DNA of 64,000 nucleotides, taken from Holothuria scabra. Its lineage: Eukaryota > Echinodermata > Holothuroidea > Aspidochirotida > Holothuriidae. Below, one piece after another: positions 1 through 12,352 of this stretch (position 1 is the first letter of the stretch; every line of letters starts with the position of its first letter). Both the position numbers and the translations under genes were made by a program. The stretch covers positions 50,068,879-50,132,878 of the forward strand of contig CM074187.1 of assembly GCA_037179385.1 (NCBI GenBank). Direction: 5' to 3'. The notes beneath the pieces are model-generated. The model searched no databases. It saw only the letters and a program-made list of their open reading frames with translations, and was not told where the DNA came from.

Positions 1-1438
1 TCATGCCCTTCTGAGTGATTAATTTGTTCATACTGACACGTGTTACCATACACTGGGGGATTTTTCGAATTTGTCGTTTTGTCAGTCAATTGGACGTCAG
101 ATTTGGCGGTTTGTGAATAAGGAAAACCTGGCAAAACTGTTTATCATTCATGTCGACTTTCTTAGCTTAGGCAGTTGTCAAATACTAAGTTCTATGGGTG
201 GCGGTGCTAACGTACGTCATCTTTCTTCTAGTGCCTGTGACGAACTACGCCCAGCATACGTTAAACTACATGGTCGACATTGGCGCAAAACGAATTAGCG
301 AGAACTGGAGGGCGTTAGGATTTTCCTGAAATGCTTTCTTTTCGACAAATATTTAAAATCCGGAGCTTCTTTGATGGCTTTTGGAAGAAATTTGGTTTTT
401 TGTAAGCAGCATTTAAACAATTGGCGTGTTTGTGGGATAAACGGCCCTTCAAAATACCAAAAATTACATGGGTGATTGCATTCGTTTGGGGTTACGCATT
501 TTATTCCAGGCCTATTATACCTGTCTGCCTGTAAACGTATGTTCTCAGACTGTCAGACGAAGCCGGAACTTCAATTTGCCCGAAATCTCTCTGCCTTCAA
601 CAAAGATACGATATTAAGAGCTTATATTGTCCAAATCTTGGAATTTCATGAAGGAAAATGTGGCTTTTAGGTGAGTTGATATTGGAAAATGTTTGGGATT
701 TATGAAGCGATCTGCCTTTAAACTGTTGAAGAGCAAAACCAAGTTAAAATGTCGGGGTGATTGATAATTGGCTTGGTTTTTCATCGTAAGGGGTGTCCAT
801 CGAGAATGGGAAATTTTCAATTTTTTTTTTCATTTTAAAAAAATTTTTAACCTGAAGTTTACTTTGAAGAAAAAATAGTAATTTTGTGATAGATTGGGGG
901 TTTATTTTGAAAACTTGTAGTTTGTTGGGTTAACTAATATCATCATCCAGGTATAAGACCCCGGGACGAAACTGATAAAATTCCCGGAAAAGTTTCGCTT
1001 CCTCCTAACATACATTTGAAAATCTGTAGCTTATATATTTACTGAATTTAATGGTAAGAGACATAAGCCCTGGCCAACAGAAACATTTTTTCGGGGGGGG
1101 GGGAGCTAAAGATTTTTTGCCTAAAACATAAAACCCTGCCCGAAAGACTACTAAAGCTTAGTACTGCCATTGGTTGGCGTGGGCGCCAGGCAAGATTCCC
1201 CGATGCCCCCTTCCCCCCGCTGCCGTCACCCTTGTCACCCAAATTGCATGATGAACATGTCTTCCCATTTTATTTGTCGAAACCGTTTTCCCTTTTGTGA
1301 AAAACGAATGCCTATTCAATTATGCATTACAAACCAACATTTTCGTTATTGTTAGTAACGACCTTGCTTCCCATAACGAATATCGAACCTATTGATTTTT
1401 TCCATTTAATAGAATTACGAAGCTTGTGAATAACCAAC
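1..1438. other. Gene-free stretch with decayed hAT interior
   Basis: No ORF here resembles a known protein. From about 300 to 1215 the sequence follows the same order of phrases as 28230-29090, which lies inside the hAT-like element at 27869-30289: a 'gtcggggtga' phrase, a 'ttattttg/ttatattg' block, a 'tatcatca' block, a 'ttcccgg/aaaagttt' block, and a degraded 'ccattggttggcgt' core word near 1168. I read it as an old copy of that family's interior, without recognisable ends. A run of about 11 G lies near 1094. The first 300 bases hold nothing I recognise. Confidence 0.45.
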
Positions 1439-1484
1439 CCATTTTTGGTTTCGATGATAAGAGAAACCTATGCATTCATGATGG

Positions 1485-1545
1485 CGTATGTGTGTATGTA
1501 TGTATGTATGTGTGTGTGTATGTGTGTGTGTGTGTGTGTTTGTGA
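1485..1545. repeat. TATG/TG microsatellite
   Basis: Alternating TATG and TG units sit directly inside the left end of the Helitron-like element. A TG tract takes the same position in the sister element at 12353, so this is part of the element's design and not a chance microsatellite. Confidence 0.9.
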
Positions 1546-1559
1546 CACTTTGCTTGTTA

Positions 1560-4020
1560 ACACGGTATCTCAAGATAGGAATGTCGCTGAGTTTTCAAAC
1601 TTAGTACATAGATGCCCTATATTAAGAGGAAGAACCCTATCGATTTTGGTCGAGTTTGAAGGTCATTTGAGGTCACAGGGGTCAAAAACTCGAAACACTT
1701 TACATTTAACACAACTAACTCGTTAACACGATATCTCAAGATAGGAATATCTGACAGTTTTCAGACTTGGTACTTAGATGCCCCATATGAAGAGGAAGAA
1801 CCCTATCGTTTTTGGTGGAGTTCAAAGGTCATCTGGGGTCACAGGGGTCAAAGGACTCGAAACACTTTACAATAGGATATGGCACAGTAGGAATGTTTGA
1901 AAGTATTCAAATTTGGTACATAGATGTCCCATATCAAGAAAAAAAACAGCATAAGTTTTCATCGAGTTTGAAGGTTATTTGGGGTCACAGGTGTCAAAGG
2001 ACTCGAAATACTTTACATTTAACTCATTAACACAGTATTTCAATGTAGAAATGCCATAGGACTTGAAACACTTTACATTTAACTCATTAACACAGTATCT
2101 GAAGGTATGAATGTTTGAAAGTATACAAACTTGGTTCATAGATGTCCTATATCAAGAAAAAGAACAATATCAGTTTTCAACGAGTTTAAAGGTTATTTGG
2201 TGTGACAGGTGTCAAAGGACTCGAAACACTTTACATTTAACTAACTAACAGAGTATCTCAATGTAGAAATGTTCATAGGACTTGAAACACTTTACATTTC
2301 ACTCATTAGCACAGTATCTGAAGGTAGAAATGTCTGGAAGTTTTCAAACTTCGTACATAGATGTCCCATATCAAGAGAAAGAATGGTATGGGTTTTGGTC
2401 AAGTTCAAAGGTCATTTGGGGTCACAGGGGGTCCAACCCGGAAAACCATGTTTACACAATATCTTAAGGTAGGAAGCTTGGATTGATTTCAAACTTTATA
2501 TGTTGATGCAGTATGATGGGTAGATGAACCCTACAAATTTTGGTAGAGGTCAAAGGTCATTTGGGGTCACAGGGGGCAAAACCCACAAAACGTTTTTTAC
2601 ATGATATCTCAAGTTGGGAAACTTGGATTAAATTCAAACTCAAGATGTTGATGTGTTATGATGTAAGCAAGAACCCTTTAGATTTTGGTAGAGGTCAAAG
2701 GTCATTTGGGGTCACAGAGGGTCAAACCCAGAAAATCCTGTTTACTCGATATCTGAAGGTAGGAAGCTTGGATTGATTTGAATCTTGATTTGTTGATGCA
2801 ATATGATGGGAAGAAGAACCTTATTGATTTTGGGTAGAGGTCAAAGGTTATTTGGGGTCACAGGGGTCCAATCCCCAAAAAACCTTGTTTACATGATATC
2901 TCAAGGTAGGAAACTTGGATTAATTTCAAACTTGATATTTTGATGCATTATGATGTATGTAAAAAACCCTACTGATTTTGGTAGGGGTCAAAGGTCATCT
3001 GGGGTCACAGGGGGTCAAATTTGGAAAACCTTGTTTACAGGATATCTCAAGGTAGGAAACTTGGATTAATCTCAAACGTGTTATGTTGATGCATTATGAT
3101 GTAAGGAAGAATCCTGTTGATTTTGGTACAGGTCAAAGGTCATTTCGGGTTAAAGGGGGCCGAACCCTGAAAACCTTGTTTACACATTATGTCAAGGAAG
3201 GAAGCTTGGATTGATTTCAACCTTGAGATGTTGATGCATCATAATGTAAGGAAGAACCCTATTGATTTTGGTAGAGGTCAGAGGTCATGTGGGGTCACAG
3301 GGGGCCAAACCCTGAAAACCTTGTTTACATGATATCTCAAGCAAGGAAGCTTAGATTGATTTCAAACTTGATATGTTGATGCGTTTTGATGTATGGAAAA
3401 ATCCTACTGATTTTGTTAGGGTCAAAGGTCATCTGGGGTTGCAGGGGGTCAAACTCTGAAAACCTTGTTGGAATGATATCTCAAGGCAGGAAACTTGGAT
3501 TAATCTCAAACTTGGTATGTTGATGCATCATAATGTGAGGGAGAACCCTATTGATTTTGTTAGAGATCAAAGGTCATCCAAGGTCACAGGAGGCTCAAAC
3601 CCCGAAAACCTTGTTTGCATGATATCTAATGGTAGGAAGCTTGGATTTTTTCAAACTTGGTTTGTTAATGAATTATGACGAGAGGGTGGACCCTATTAAT
3701 TTTGGTAAAGGTCAAAGTTCACCTGGGGTTATCCAAGGTCAAACGTTGAAAACTCCTACTTTGTATTTCAAGGTGGGAAAATGAGAGAGGGTTCAAAGTT
3801 AGAATGTGGATGTGTGATGGTTGGAAGATGGCTTCTGTTGTCCTTGGTGGAGGTTGAAGGTCAATTGGGGTCACCAGAGATCAAACTATGAAAACTTTGT
3901 TAATAGGATAGATTATCTTAAGGCACAGCATGAAATTTGGGTTTTCATTGTAGAAGTGTTTTGGTTAAAAGAAAAACCAGCTACTTACTGGTGGAGTCAA
4001 AGGTCACTTTGGGTCACCAT
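1560..4020. repeat. ~145-bp minisatellite, AGGTCA-rich
   Basis: Degenerate tandem units each carry a near-constant core (AAGGTCATTTGGGGTCACAG) preceded by 'cctattgattttggtagagg' and followed by a 'tgtttacatgatatctcaag' block. Core positions at about 2410, 2555, 2700, 2846, 2993, 3138, 3427, 3572 and 3717 give spacings of mostly 145-147 bases. The left third is more irregular, with spacings of 146, 166 and about 218. Open frames inside the array are repeat shadows, not genes. Confidence 0.85.
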
Positions 4021-4102
4021 GTGTTACAATAAATGCAGCATTTTTTGAAAAGAACATGTTCTGTATGCATCATCGAAACCTCAATGCATTTTTGCATTCT
4101 GG

Positions 4103-4790
4103 TTTTTTTTAAATTATGAATAGGGAACCTTATAGATAATAAACCCTATGAATAAAAAACTCATGAAAAGTGACCCTTCAGCCCTTATGACTTTGAAACG
4201 TTATAATAACGAGTTGTCCTCGTGCGAATGGAACCCTCCTCTCCTCATCCCCCTTTCCAGTAAACGGAGAGATGAGTTCGGCCCTACCAGCCTGATCGTA
4301 TTGGACACAGTACCTCAGCCAGCCATGCATGCTTAAGAGACCATATTCCATACCCAGGTGACCGTGCTGTCACCGTTAGCTGGTCAGTGAAATTCTCGTT
4401 GACAGGTATGATTATGATTTAAATTCAAATGTTCGTCAGAAGGTACTACCAGACTACGTTGTGTACGACCTAAAGACTCTGTTTCAGCATAAAAATCATT
4501 TTCTTCTTGTGGGCTTTCTCACCGGACTAAATGGAAATTTTTGATTTGAATCCCGTATTCGACTGCATATTTTAGTGGAAATTAACTCCCTCCCCACCCA
4601 TCCGTTAAATTTCCCCGAACACAGCACCGCTTTTATTTCTATGTCACATTAAAGTAACTCATTCGAGTAGATGTGTCGCAACCCCCTGCATGTACCAAGC
4701 AGGGAGTTGCAACTCACTGCACCAAGTGTGGCACCCAATGTTTCTGCTCGTTACAAAATGAAAGATGCATTCAATAGTGCAATGACCGTA
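4103..4790. other. Gene-free stretch
   Basis: Unique-looking AT-rich DNA with no coding signal. A short run of 'aaccttatagataataaaccctatgaat' type words (4120-4165) resembles the tandem words of the foldback locus just downstream and may be an outlying piece of it. Confidence 0.4.
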
Positions 4791-4799
4791 GCACTGGCA

Positions 4800-5665
4800 T
4801 AAGGAGGACAGCTCGATGTTCATATTTTTTTTTTATTCATAAGGTTCGTTATTTATAACGTGATGAACGGCAAAAAGTGTAAGGTTCATCTTTCATATGG
4901 TTCCTTCTCCATAATCGAGAAGAGGGTTCGTTATTCAAAATACCGAAAAAGGTTCAATGTTCATAATCAAAAACGGGGGCATCCATTAAAGGAGGTCTTC
5001 GTTAGTTTATGATTCAGACAAAGTTTCAATTCTCATAATCAAAAACTAGGTTCGCTATATGTATAATACGAAAAGGGTGCGTTGCTCATAATTGAGATTA
5101 AAGTAATTCATAATACCTTCCCCAAAATCCGACTAGTCGCTTTCAGCATTTCAAAGGCCAATTACAACCAATCTAGGCCTGCTAGATTAAACATGTAGAA
5201 ACGCTGTGAAAATGTGGTAAACGAGACATTAGCCTATCATCCCTGAAAATTTAAAGAATGTGTTGCCAGGGAGGTTACCCTGCCACGAGATACAGGATGC
5301 CTTTAAATCTGGAATACACACCTTTCCCACATTATGGATATTGAGACCCTTTCTCCCATTATGAATGTCTAACCTTTTTCTAATTATGAATAATGAGCCC
5401 CATTACCTCTTATGAATATAGTACCTTTTTTACAATTATAAATATTGAACCTCTTTTTCTATTATAAATAACGAACAATTTTTCCTATTATCAGTAACAA
5501 ACAATTTTTCAATCATGAAAAATTGACCCTTCTTTCAATTATGAGTAACGAACTAATTTATGATCAACGAACCTATAATAACGATTATGAATAACAACGT
5601 ATGAATAACGAACCATATGACTGAAGAACCATGAACATTGATCATTATGAATAAAATACCTTATG
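4800..5665. repeat. Foldback-like locus of 'gttcrttattcataat' words
   Basis: The left arm (about 4815-5115) is a degenerate array of plus-strand words of the form GGTTCGTTATTCATAA or GGTTCAATGTTCATAA. The right arm (about 5336-5660) holds the reverse complement, TTATGAATAACGAACC. A spacer of about 220 bases with no coding signal separates them. This is the inverted-arm, word-array architecture seen at 40386-44200, but with a different word. I could not fix terminal bases or a TSD. Confidence 0.55.
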
Positions 5666-5781
5666 AATATCCGGTGGACCCGGTCCCACTTCATTCTTAA
5701 GTAACTTCACTGAGAAAGAAATGGGTGAAATTTTTGTTATTTTTTGTGACATTGGATTACATTTTACCTGCGTTTCACTTC

Positions 5782-6622
5782 TTAAAGGCAGTCCACTTTC
5801 ACCCGAAAGTATAATTTTGTAGTAGTCCACAGAAATTCTCAATTGACACAGCTTTTTGATTGACAGCAAATTCAAAAAATGCAGAGTACTTAATTAAAGT
5901 GTACCTCAAGTCGAAAAATTCAAAAATACATATTAAAGAACATAAAAAATGAATTCTAACAGTCCAGCTCCCATCTTCGTAGGACATTCTTGAGCTGGGA
6001 TATAAGATTTTGAAGTTTATTCACTCATCTGAAAATGGTATATTGCGCAATAATTTGTGATGTCATTGTTGTACTACTCAAACTTCAGTCTTCTTATTTC
6101 TTTGTTTCTCTGAAAGTTACTGCACCTTGTACCAAGGTGTGATATCATCTTTACTCTATTGGACGATGTTATTAATTAAGCCGTACCAGTGCAACATGCA
6201 AACAAGGAGTGTTCAAGGTCATAAAAACATTTTTAATTTTAAAGGGAAACAAACTGACAAAGCAGGTTGTGGGAGTTGTACAACAAGAAGGTCACAAAGT
6301 ATTGCGCAATGGACCAATAAACTGCAACATTTTATATCTCAGCTCAGGAATGAGCTAGCAGGATGGGAGATGGACTGTTAGAATTCTTTTTTCATGTTCT
6401 TTAATACATATTTTCGAATTTTTTAACTTGAGGTTCACTGTAAGTTCATATTGGCATGTACTGTACTGAGAGTGTTTTGATTACACATTGGATCTTGTAT
6501 AAATTCACCTTGAAGCAATAAACATAGATTGTGTCTGGATGAGGATGACTTTTAGACAGTTGTGGGAGGGGCTTAGGTAAGTGGAATAGGAGAATTGGAA
6601 TTATTTGGAAGGATTAGGCCTT
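5782..6622. mobile_element. MITE-1 copy, interrupted by a foldback MITE
   Basis: The left part begins TTAAAGGCAGTCCACTTTCA and runs through 'tttgattgacagcaaattca' to 'gcagagtact'. The right part resumes at about 6439 with 'catgtactgtactgagagtg' and ends 'ggattaggcctttt'. Together they give the same order as uninterrupted MITE-1 copies (42020-42281, 51161-51469, 54879-55180). The intervening 5898-6438 segment is a separate palindromic element that inserted later. Confidence 0.65.
5898..6438. mobile_element. Palindromic (foldback) MITE
   Basis: The left arm (about 5898-6075) and the reverse complement of the right arm (about 6290-6438) match almost base for base: 'cctcaagt..aaaaattc', 'attaaagaacat', 'gaattctaacagtcca', 'ctcccatc', 'gagctgrgatata' and 'attgcgcaat' occur in order in both. 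The unpaired centre is about 210 bases. A single-arm relative lies at about 35857-35985. Non-coding. Confidence 0.7.
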
Positions 6623-6639
6623 TTTTGTCTCAGATCAGA

Positions 6640-8008
6640 AATTTTGTTAGTTTAGCAGTTATTGGTGATTGCATTTTGCATGTCAGTTGTGCAAGTTTCG
6701 GGTCTGCAGTCTGCAAATTAGTTGATTCCGCGTGAATGGCTGACAGACAAATTTTCCCACGCTTTAAAAAATGATTTCATGTACACAGATGTAAACATTT
6801 CATTGTTGGTAAATGTCACAGTACTGTCCAACTAAAGAGGAACAATGGAACTTACACATAAATTGTTACTTGTGAGCAGAGGTTGAGTATGGAGGTTTTA
6901 GCAGGTCACCATACCACGGTTTGTCCAAAGGATTTCGAACCCAAAAGTTTGGACCGGAGGAGCGCGCCTAAAAATATAGGGTTTCCTGGAGGGAAAAAAA
7001 GAAAAACATTTGGGAAGAAAATTTGGGTTTCCATGGAAGAACGTCCCCTCCGTATCCCATATAATTTAATGTCCCCAATTAAATTACCGTATTCTTTGCA
7101 CCTCCCCCAAATCGCCTTTGAAAGCTCCTTTCCAGTGCAGACCTGTGCAGATGCAGACATATTAAAAGGAGGCACAGGCAGAGTATTATAAAACTTCACC
7201 TTCAAAGCATTTCTCCTTTTAGCCTTTGTATATAATCCCCCCTCTCATTTCCTCTCTTTTTTCAATAATTATGTAAAGGAACTATTAGACAGGAAAGGTT
7301 CTGTATAGAAAACTGAAACACCTTCTGTCCTTGAAGAAACTAAGAACCATTTTTTCTTTGGGTAAATATAACATTCATGTCCAATTTGTGTACAGTTTGT
7401 GTTTCCATTCCAAAGCAGGGGACTAAATCCCCACTCAAATCTATGAATTGTGTTAGCGTGCTAAATCATGCCTTAAACTGTGTTCCAATTAAAAAACGAA
7501 TTTGGATCCGATTCCGATACGATTTTTATGAGTTTTTGTGAAAGTATTGTCCATCTCTGGCTCTGGAAAGATTCAAAATTCGTCGACCTGTGTAAATGAG
7601 TTGTTCCGCAGGACTTTTTTCAGGATATTTTCTCCTGATATCACCCCGTAAACACTTTTTATCGGGCTACGCTCTCTGATAAAAAATGACGTCACGAAAA
7701 CAGTTGGCATTAATTATTTTCATAGACATCAGATCATGGAAGTAGGCCTACTACGAATGAGTTCTTCCATGATCAGATGTAAACCATTTCATTAAGCTAG
7801 TGACAAATTTTTGCCTCCTTCCGAACATAGAAAAAATTTTAACAAAAACCAGAAAAATCGGATCTGAATCCCATCTGAATTCGTTGTAGTGTGACCGCGG
7901 CTTTATTCGTCTCCCTCACCATTCAAGGACCAATGGTCATGGTTCGTTTCCTCTGTTAAAGGAATAAAATCAAGACAAGTATATTGCAACATATTTCAAT
8001 CGAATTGT
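6640..8008. other. Gene-free stretch
   Basis: No recognisable gene or complete mobile element. An ORF at 6883-7191 overlaps another on the opposite strand of the same span and neither resembles a known family. An inverted pair around 7735-7790 ('agatcatggaagta' and 'cttccatgatcagatg') can form a stem of about 13 bp around 'ctactacgaatgagt'. Confidence 0.4.
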
Positions 8009-8099
8009 TAAAGGGGCTAATCATCTCACCCCAAAATACATTTTTTGTAGTGCCGCAGGAAATTCTCAACTGGTGCAACTGTGATTGATCAAAAAGGGA

Positions 8100-9646
8100 C
8101 AGGACCGTAACCAGACTTGCAGAGCAGGGGGGACCTTTTCCAGGGGCAATAAGTTTTGCTAAACGCAGACTTTCCAACTTTTGGGGAAATTTATTTTGGG
8201 ACGTAGCGTACAAGAAAATTTTTGGATTTACAAACCCCCAAGATGGCCGGAAATGGCACTTCCTGAGTATTCTAAGCTACATGTACCCAGCCATGAAATA
8301 GGGATTTCATGTGTGCAATTTCTCAGTTATTGATAAAAACTCAATGTATGAAAAATGATGATGCATATCAGATGGGTTTTGAGACAGTGCTCGAATACCC
8401 TCTGGGGGGGGGGGGTCGTTGGGGGAGGGGGTTCACTGATGCATATCAGATGGGTTTTGAGACAGTGCTCGAATACCCTCTGGGGGTCGGTGGGGGAGGG
8501 GGTTCACTCCTTTGCACCCCAATTTTTTTCGAATTTCTCTCTTTCTGAAAGGTTGAAACTATTCGCACTCTGTATCGCAAGAATACAGGCAAGATAACCA
8601 GAGTATGAATTCGGTGCTAGTCTTAAAAATGTTCAGAAGAGAGACCCCCAAGCGCCACCCCTCGAATGACCAGCGCTAATTAAACCCCCGGTGAAACACT
8701 CAAAAAAATTGGTAAAAATTTAATATGCCTAGAGCTTAACTGTCGTGTGCAAATAATTTGCACACTGTGTTTTGTTACCGTTAATCAAAAACAATATTAA
8801 TGAGCCCCCTTGAACCTACCGGTGCTCATAAAAGGACTATCATTGGAACACTGGCCAGACATTTTATAAATGTCATCTGAAGGCTTATAAAAAGTTCGGG
8901 CTCTTAAATTTAAATTTTTACACCAATAGAGTAAACTAACTTAACTTATCCTTAATACTTCAACTTTGACTCCATAAAGTCTTGAATTAAACCCACAATT
9001 GCGCACGATGGTTCGCTCCTGATACACTAGCTGACATATAGCAATTTGGGCCAGACAACAGAAACCGCTCTAGCACTCTAGCTTGATCATAAGAATCAAT
9101 CTTTTTAAATTCATACCCCGGCTTCCTTAAACAGCCTGATATCTTTTGCATGAATTCCGTACGGTGATTTCGGGCCTTACCTAAAAAAAAATGTGCAACG
9201 TTCATTGACTGTGATAACATCAGATGGCGCACCGTCTACAATTGGCCACCATTCGGGGCGCGAGACGACGGGAAGGAGCTGTGCCGAGTGCTTCCACTAG
9301 ATACAAAATTGGATGAGAAAAACATTGTGAATCTTATGTTCTTCTTGAGCAAGCACAGGAATGTGTGTGATCCATGGACTTACATACATGGACAGAGCAC
9401 GTCCTATCCGTAGATTGTTTCCACCGACTGGGACAAACCTTCACGTCGTGAAGTTAGTGTGTATTGAGCGACTAAAAAAATATCAAAATTTTAAAACTAC
9501 ATTACTGTAGTAGTATTGCTATTGCACAGGGGTCTGACCGTATAAGACCACAGAGCAGGGTGCCAAACCGAGGAGCAGGGGGGGGGGACTTCCCCAGGCC
9601 AGTCCCCAGCCAATCCCCCCCCCCCCTTCGTTTGGTTACGGGCCTG
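8100..9646. mobile_element. hAT-like element, 1547 bp, inside MITE-1
   Basis: The ends are CAGGACCGTAACCAG and GGTTACGGGCCTG, imperfect inverted repeats. The flanks are AAAAGGGA and AAGAGGGG, an 8-bp TSD with 6 of 8 matching. The host MITE-1 sequence continues in register on both sides, which supports the boundaries independently. The interior has no transposase ORF. It contains 'gtacaagaaaattttt..ggccggaaatggcacttcc' (8207-8262), the same core phrase found in the hAT-like elements at 19029 and 36404. Confidence 0.6.
8359..8512. repeat. 78-bp tandem duplication
   Basis: The block from 'tgatgcatatcagatggg' through the G-rich tract recurs once, 78 bases later (copies start at 8359 and 8437). 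Because 78 is divisible by three, two overlapping frames stay open through both copies. This is a repeat effect, not evidence of a gene. Confidence 0.85.
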
Positions 9647-10068
9647 AAGAGGGGAGAGTACCGAAGCTCGATGTATTCACACAGCATGTACTGTACTGAG
9701 CGTGTTCTAACGTATTGAGGTCTTGTATACTTAGCCCCGAAGCAAACTGATATTGGTGTCTGAGGATTAATATAAGACACTTGTGGGAGAGGCTTAATTA
9801 AGTAGGTTCGGAGAATCGAAACTGTTTGGGATAAGAGGATTAAGTCTAAAAATAAAGGCAGGTCCCTCTCATCCTTGCCTGCGGCGCACGGCAGGCTGTA
9901 TAGCCTGTGTAGCGCCCCTGTACCTGCACTGCCCCCTTTACGCTGCGTAGCGATGAGTTGAACGAAAATACTTAGTCCGCTCCGCGGATTACAGGCACGG
10001 TACGGCATATTTCTTCATATCCCCGATGAAGCTGAGAAATCCAGAGTCTGCTTCGCGGGTGCCCTCAC

Positions 10069-10345
10069 CCCAAACTGCATTTTTTTTACTGGCCCACAGA
10101 TATTCTCAAATGGCACAGCTCTTTCATTGACAGCAAGTCCAAAAATGCAGAGTAGGTTACTGTAGCTCATTGTACACCGCATGTTCTATATTGAAAGTGT
10201 TCTGATGACACATTGGGGACTTATTTACTCACCCTAGCAATGAACTGAGATTGTTTGCTCGATAAGGATGAGTTTAAACATGCAGTTGTGGAAGTAGGTT
10301 AGGCGAATTGGAAGTGTTTGGGGTTAGAGGATTAGGCACTAAAGT
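10069..10345. mobile_element. MITE-1 copy
   Basis: Carries the ordered MITE-1 phrases 'cctcaccccaaa', 'attctcaaatggcacagctc', 'tcattgacagcaagtc', 'atgcagagta', 'gaaagtgttctgat', 'gataaggatgag' and 'gtttggggttagaggattag', ending ACTAAAG. The left terminus has lost its TTAAAGG. Confidence 0.6.
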
Positions 10346-12352
10346 TAATTCCTTAAGATGAGGGAGGATGATTAGAGTGATTTTCAGTCCTGGTTTTCAG
10401 GAAGGGGATGACTGAACATTGTTTCAGATCACGGGTCTGGGGGGATCCCCACCCTTTGCGAACCATTTGAGGATTTGAGAGTTCTATAACAGCATGCATT
10501 TTGATGTTAAATATATTATGAAAAAAAATTACCGAACATTTTTTTCATCGGGGGCCGAGAGGTTCTATACAACCCCGAGGGGCGGACTCAGTTTTCTCAG
10601 CTCCTTAGCTATATGACCGAACAAGGCAATATGTAGCCTGCGCAATGCTCATACTAGAACAAGGGAGCTAACAGTTCCCTGCAAGAACCATGGAGCTAAC
10701 AGCCTAACACGTGTTAGCTCCATGAGCTAATCATGCTAGAACCAGCGCTTTCGGAGCCTGCATTTAGGCCATCGAATTATCTGCTTGTATCTCACATTAC
10801 TTCTACTGGTATTCATTGTCTTCATTTCGTTTAGTTAATTGAATCATACCACAATTGCTGTTAGCACCCCTGGAGGTCCATCCTCCAACTTATGGGGACG
10901 ACTCTCTTCGCGACCACCTGAATGTTTTGACTGCTTACGTAATGCGAGTGGATTGATTGAATTGAACATTCATTTGATATGCAAGACATCCTCTAATTTT
11001 GAGATCAAAGTTACCGACACTTTTGAGAATTTCTTCAGCATTAGAGCAGAGATCAACACCAAAGCAGGCGCCATCTAGAGAGCTTCCACAAAGAGCTCAC
11101 ATCTCACCAAATAATACACAAGTTAGCAGGGAGCTACCACCCAAATCCCGAAGTTATAACCGCGATAAACCTAGCGACAGCCAGTATCGGCTCCAGAATG
11201 TCAAAATGGGGGAAGGGGGAGGGGTTTAAAGCAAAGGATAATGTTAGGGGAGACCCAAAATTTCCTGGCGCAGCCCGAAACCGAGCCCAAAGTGTCCAGT
11301 GGGCCAGGGAGCAGAGTTCTTGACCTTTAACTATAAGCATGTAACTATGGACTATGAATCAATCACATCTACGGATCTATGGTTCTATTATGCAATGGGA
11401 CAATCTAGAAACCGTTCATGACAGAGCCAACGCATGCAATGATGATGGTATGGTTTGATAATTGATGTATTAATACACTTTCACACACCTTGGTGTATAC
11501 TGGTAGCACGGTACACAATACCTTGGAACTGTTCAATAAAGGATGGCTCTCGAAATGGTGAAATAAACACGCTAAAACTAATACTAACGCATGCTGGATA
11601 GGTACACAGTGTGTTTGGATCATACAAGAAACAACAGTGTAAATAATGTGGGATACAGACATGCCATTTCTCGGACTCCGTAGTCGTTTTCGTTTTAAAA
11701 AAGTTTTTGTTTCTTACATGCAGAAAAAAATCTTTCTATTTTGGGGTTTTTACTGAAATTGTTTTTTTTTTTTTTGAAAGAAAAAAATTGTTTTTAGAGG
11801 AAAAAAAGAAATTTTCTTTAGGAAAAATGAGGTCCACGCTCATCTTTTTACCGTCATAGTGGCCACATTAGTCTTCCATCATTTTATCTCCAACATAATA
11901 CACAAAATACTGATACCGTAAGTATATAGTACAACACTGATATCGTTCTCCAGAAAATCAATATATTTAGTTACACTGAAAACTCCTTCGAGTGCCCCAG
12001 TCCTTTAAAAAATTTGAACGAAACACTCATTAACGTAACGTCACAATAAAATTTTCATGAAAAGTCAAAACGATTACAAAAATTGCGACTCATTCGGGTA
12101 GCTTATAAAACAATTCTCTCAATTCTCTCAAATCGACTCATTCGGGCAGCTTATAATACAATTATTCCTCAGCCTCACTTCATAGTTTTTGATCAACAGT
12201 TTGCCCGAAATGGTTGAAGATTGCGAAGGAACTTACAAAACTGTTCTGAGATTATTTGTTCAATTGTGTACACATTTGCTAAACATTTTACCCGAAAAAC
12301 GGCAGTGGTACATTCTGTGGTAATTTTCTGATCATTTTGAAGGCTAATTTGT
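10346..12352. other. Gene-free stretch
   Basis: No supported gene. A 13-bp inverted repeat (10689-10701 with 10712-10724, CATGGAGCTAACA) is the main visible structure. 'gaccgaacaaggcaatatg' at 10614 recalls a phrase that also occurs near 18490 and 38355, suggesting a further low-copy repeat family. T-rich tracts lie at 11690-11820. Short ORFs at 10839-11078 and 11405-11662 match no family I know. Confidence 0.4.

Larger units (their letters stand above)
1439..4102 (+). mobile_element. Helitron-like non-autonomous element with minisatellite
   Basis: The left end reads CATTTTTG followed by a short hairpin (GGTTTC at about 1446-1451, GAAACC at about 1473-1478) and then CTATGC. A TATG/TG microsatellite follows (about 1485-1545), then roughly fifteen units of a degenerate ~145-bp repeat. 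The right end is a hairpin (AATGCA, loop TTTT, TGCATT) immediately followed by CTGG, with T as the next base. A hairpin plus CTRR followed by T is the canonical Helitron 3' end. The stem word also reappears inverted near the right end (ATCATCGAAACC at 4069-4080 against GGTTTCGATGAT at 1446-1457), as in Helentron-type ends. No Rep/helicase is present, so it is non-autonomous. It shares its layout with 12353-13880. The exact 5' base is uncertain because CC stands where TC is expected. Confidence 0.6.
8009..9856. mobile_element. MITE-1 copy split by a hAT-like element
   Basis: The left part (8009-8099) starts TTAAAGGGGCTAATCATCTC and runs to 'gattgatcaaaaaggga'. The right part (9647-9856) continues 'aagaggggagagtaccgaag', then 'catgtactgtactgagcgtg', and ends 'ataagaggattaagtc'. 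Joining them restores the phrase order of intact MITE-1 copies (gattgac .. gcagagtaccaaagc .. gagagtgttt). The 1.5 kb between is the hAT-like insertion. Confidence 0.65.

Noticed and set aside
9502..10008. 168-residue minus-strand ORF, among the longest in the window
   Set aside because: It crosses C/G homopolymers, the right end of a hAT-like element and half of a MITE-1, so the frame is an accident of joined repeats.
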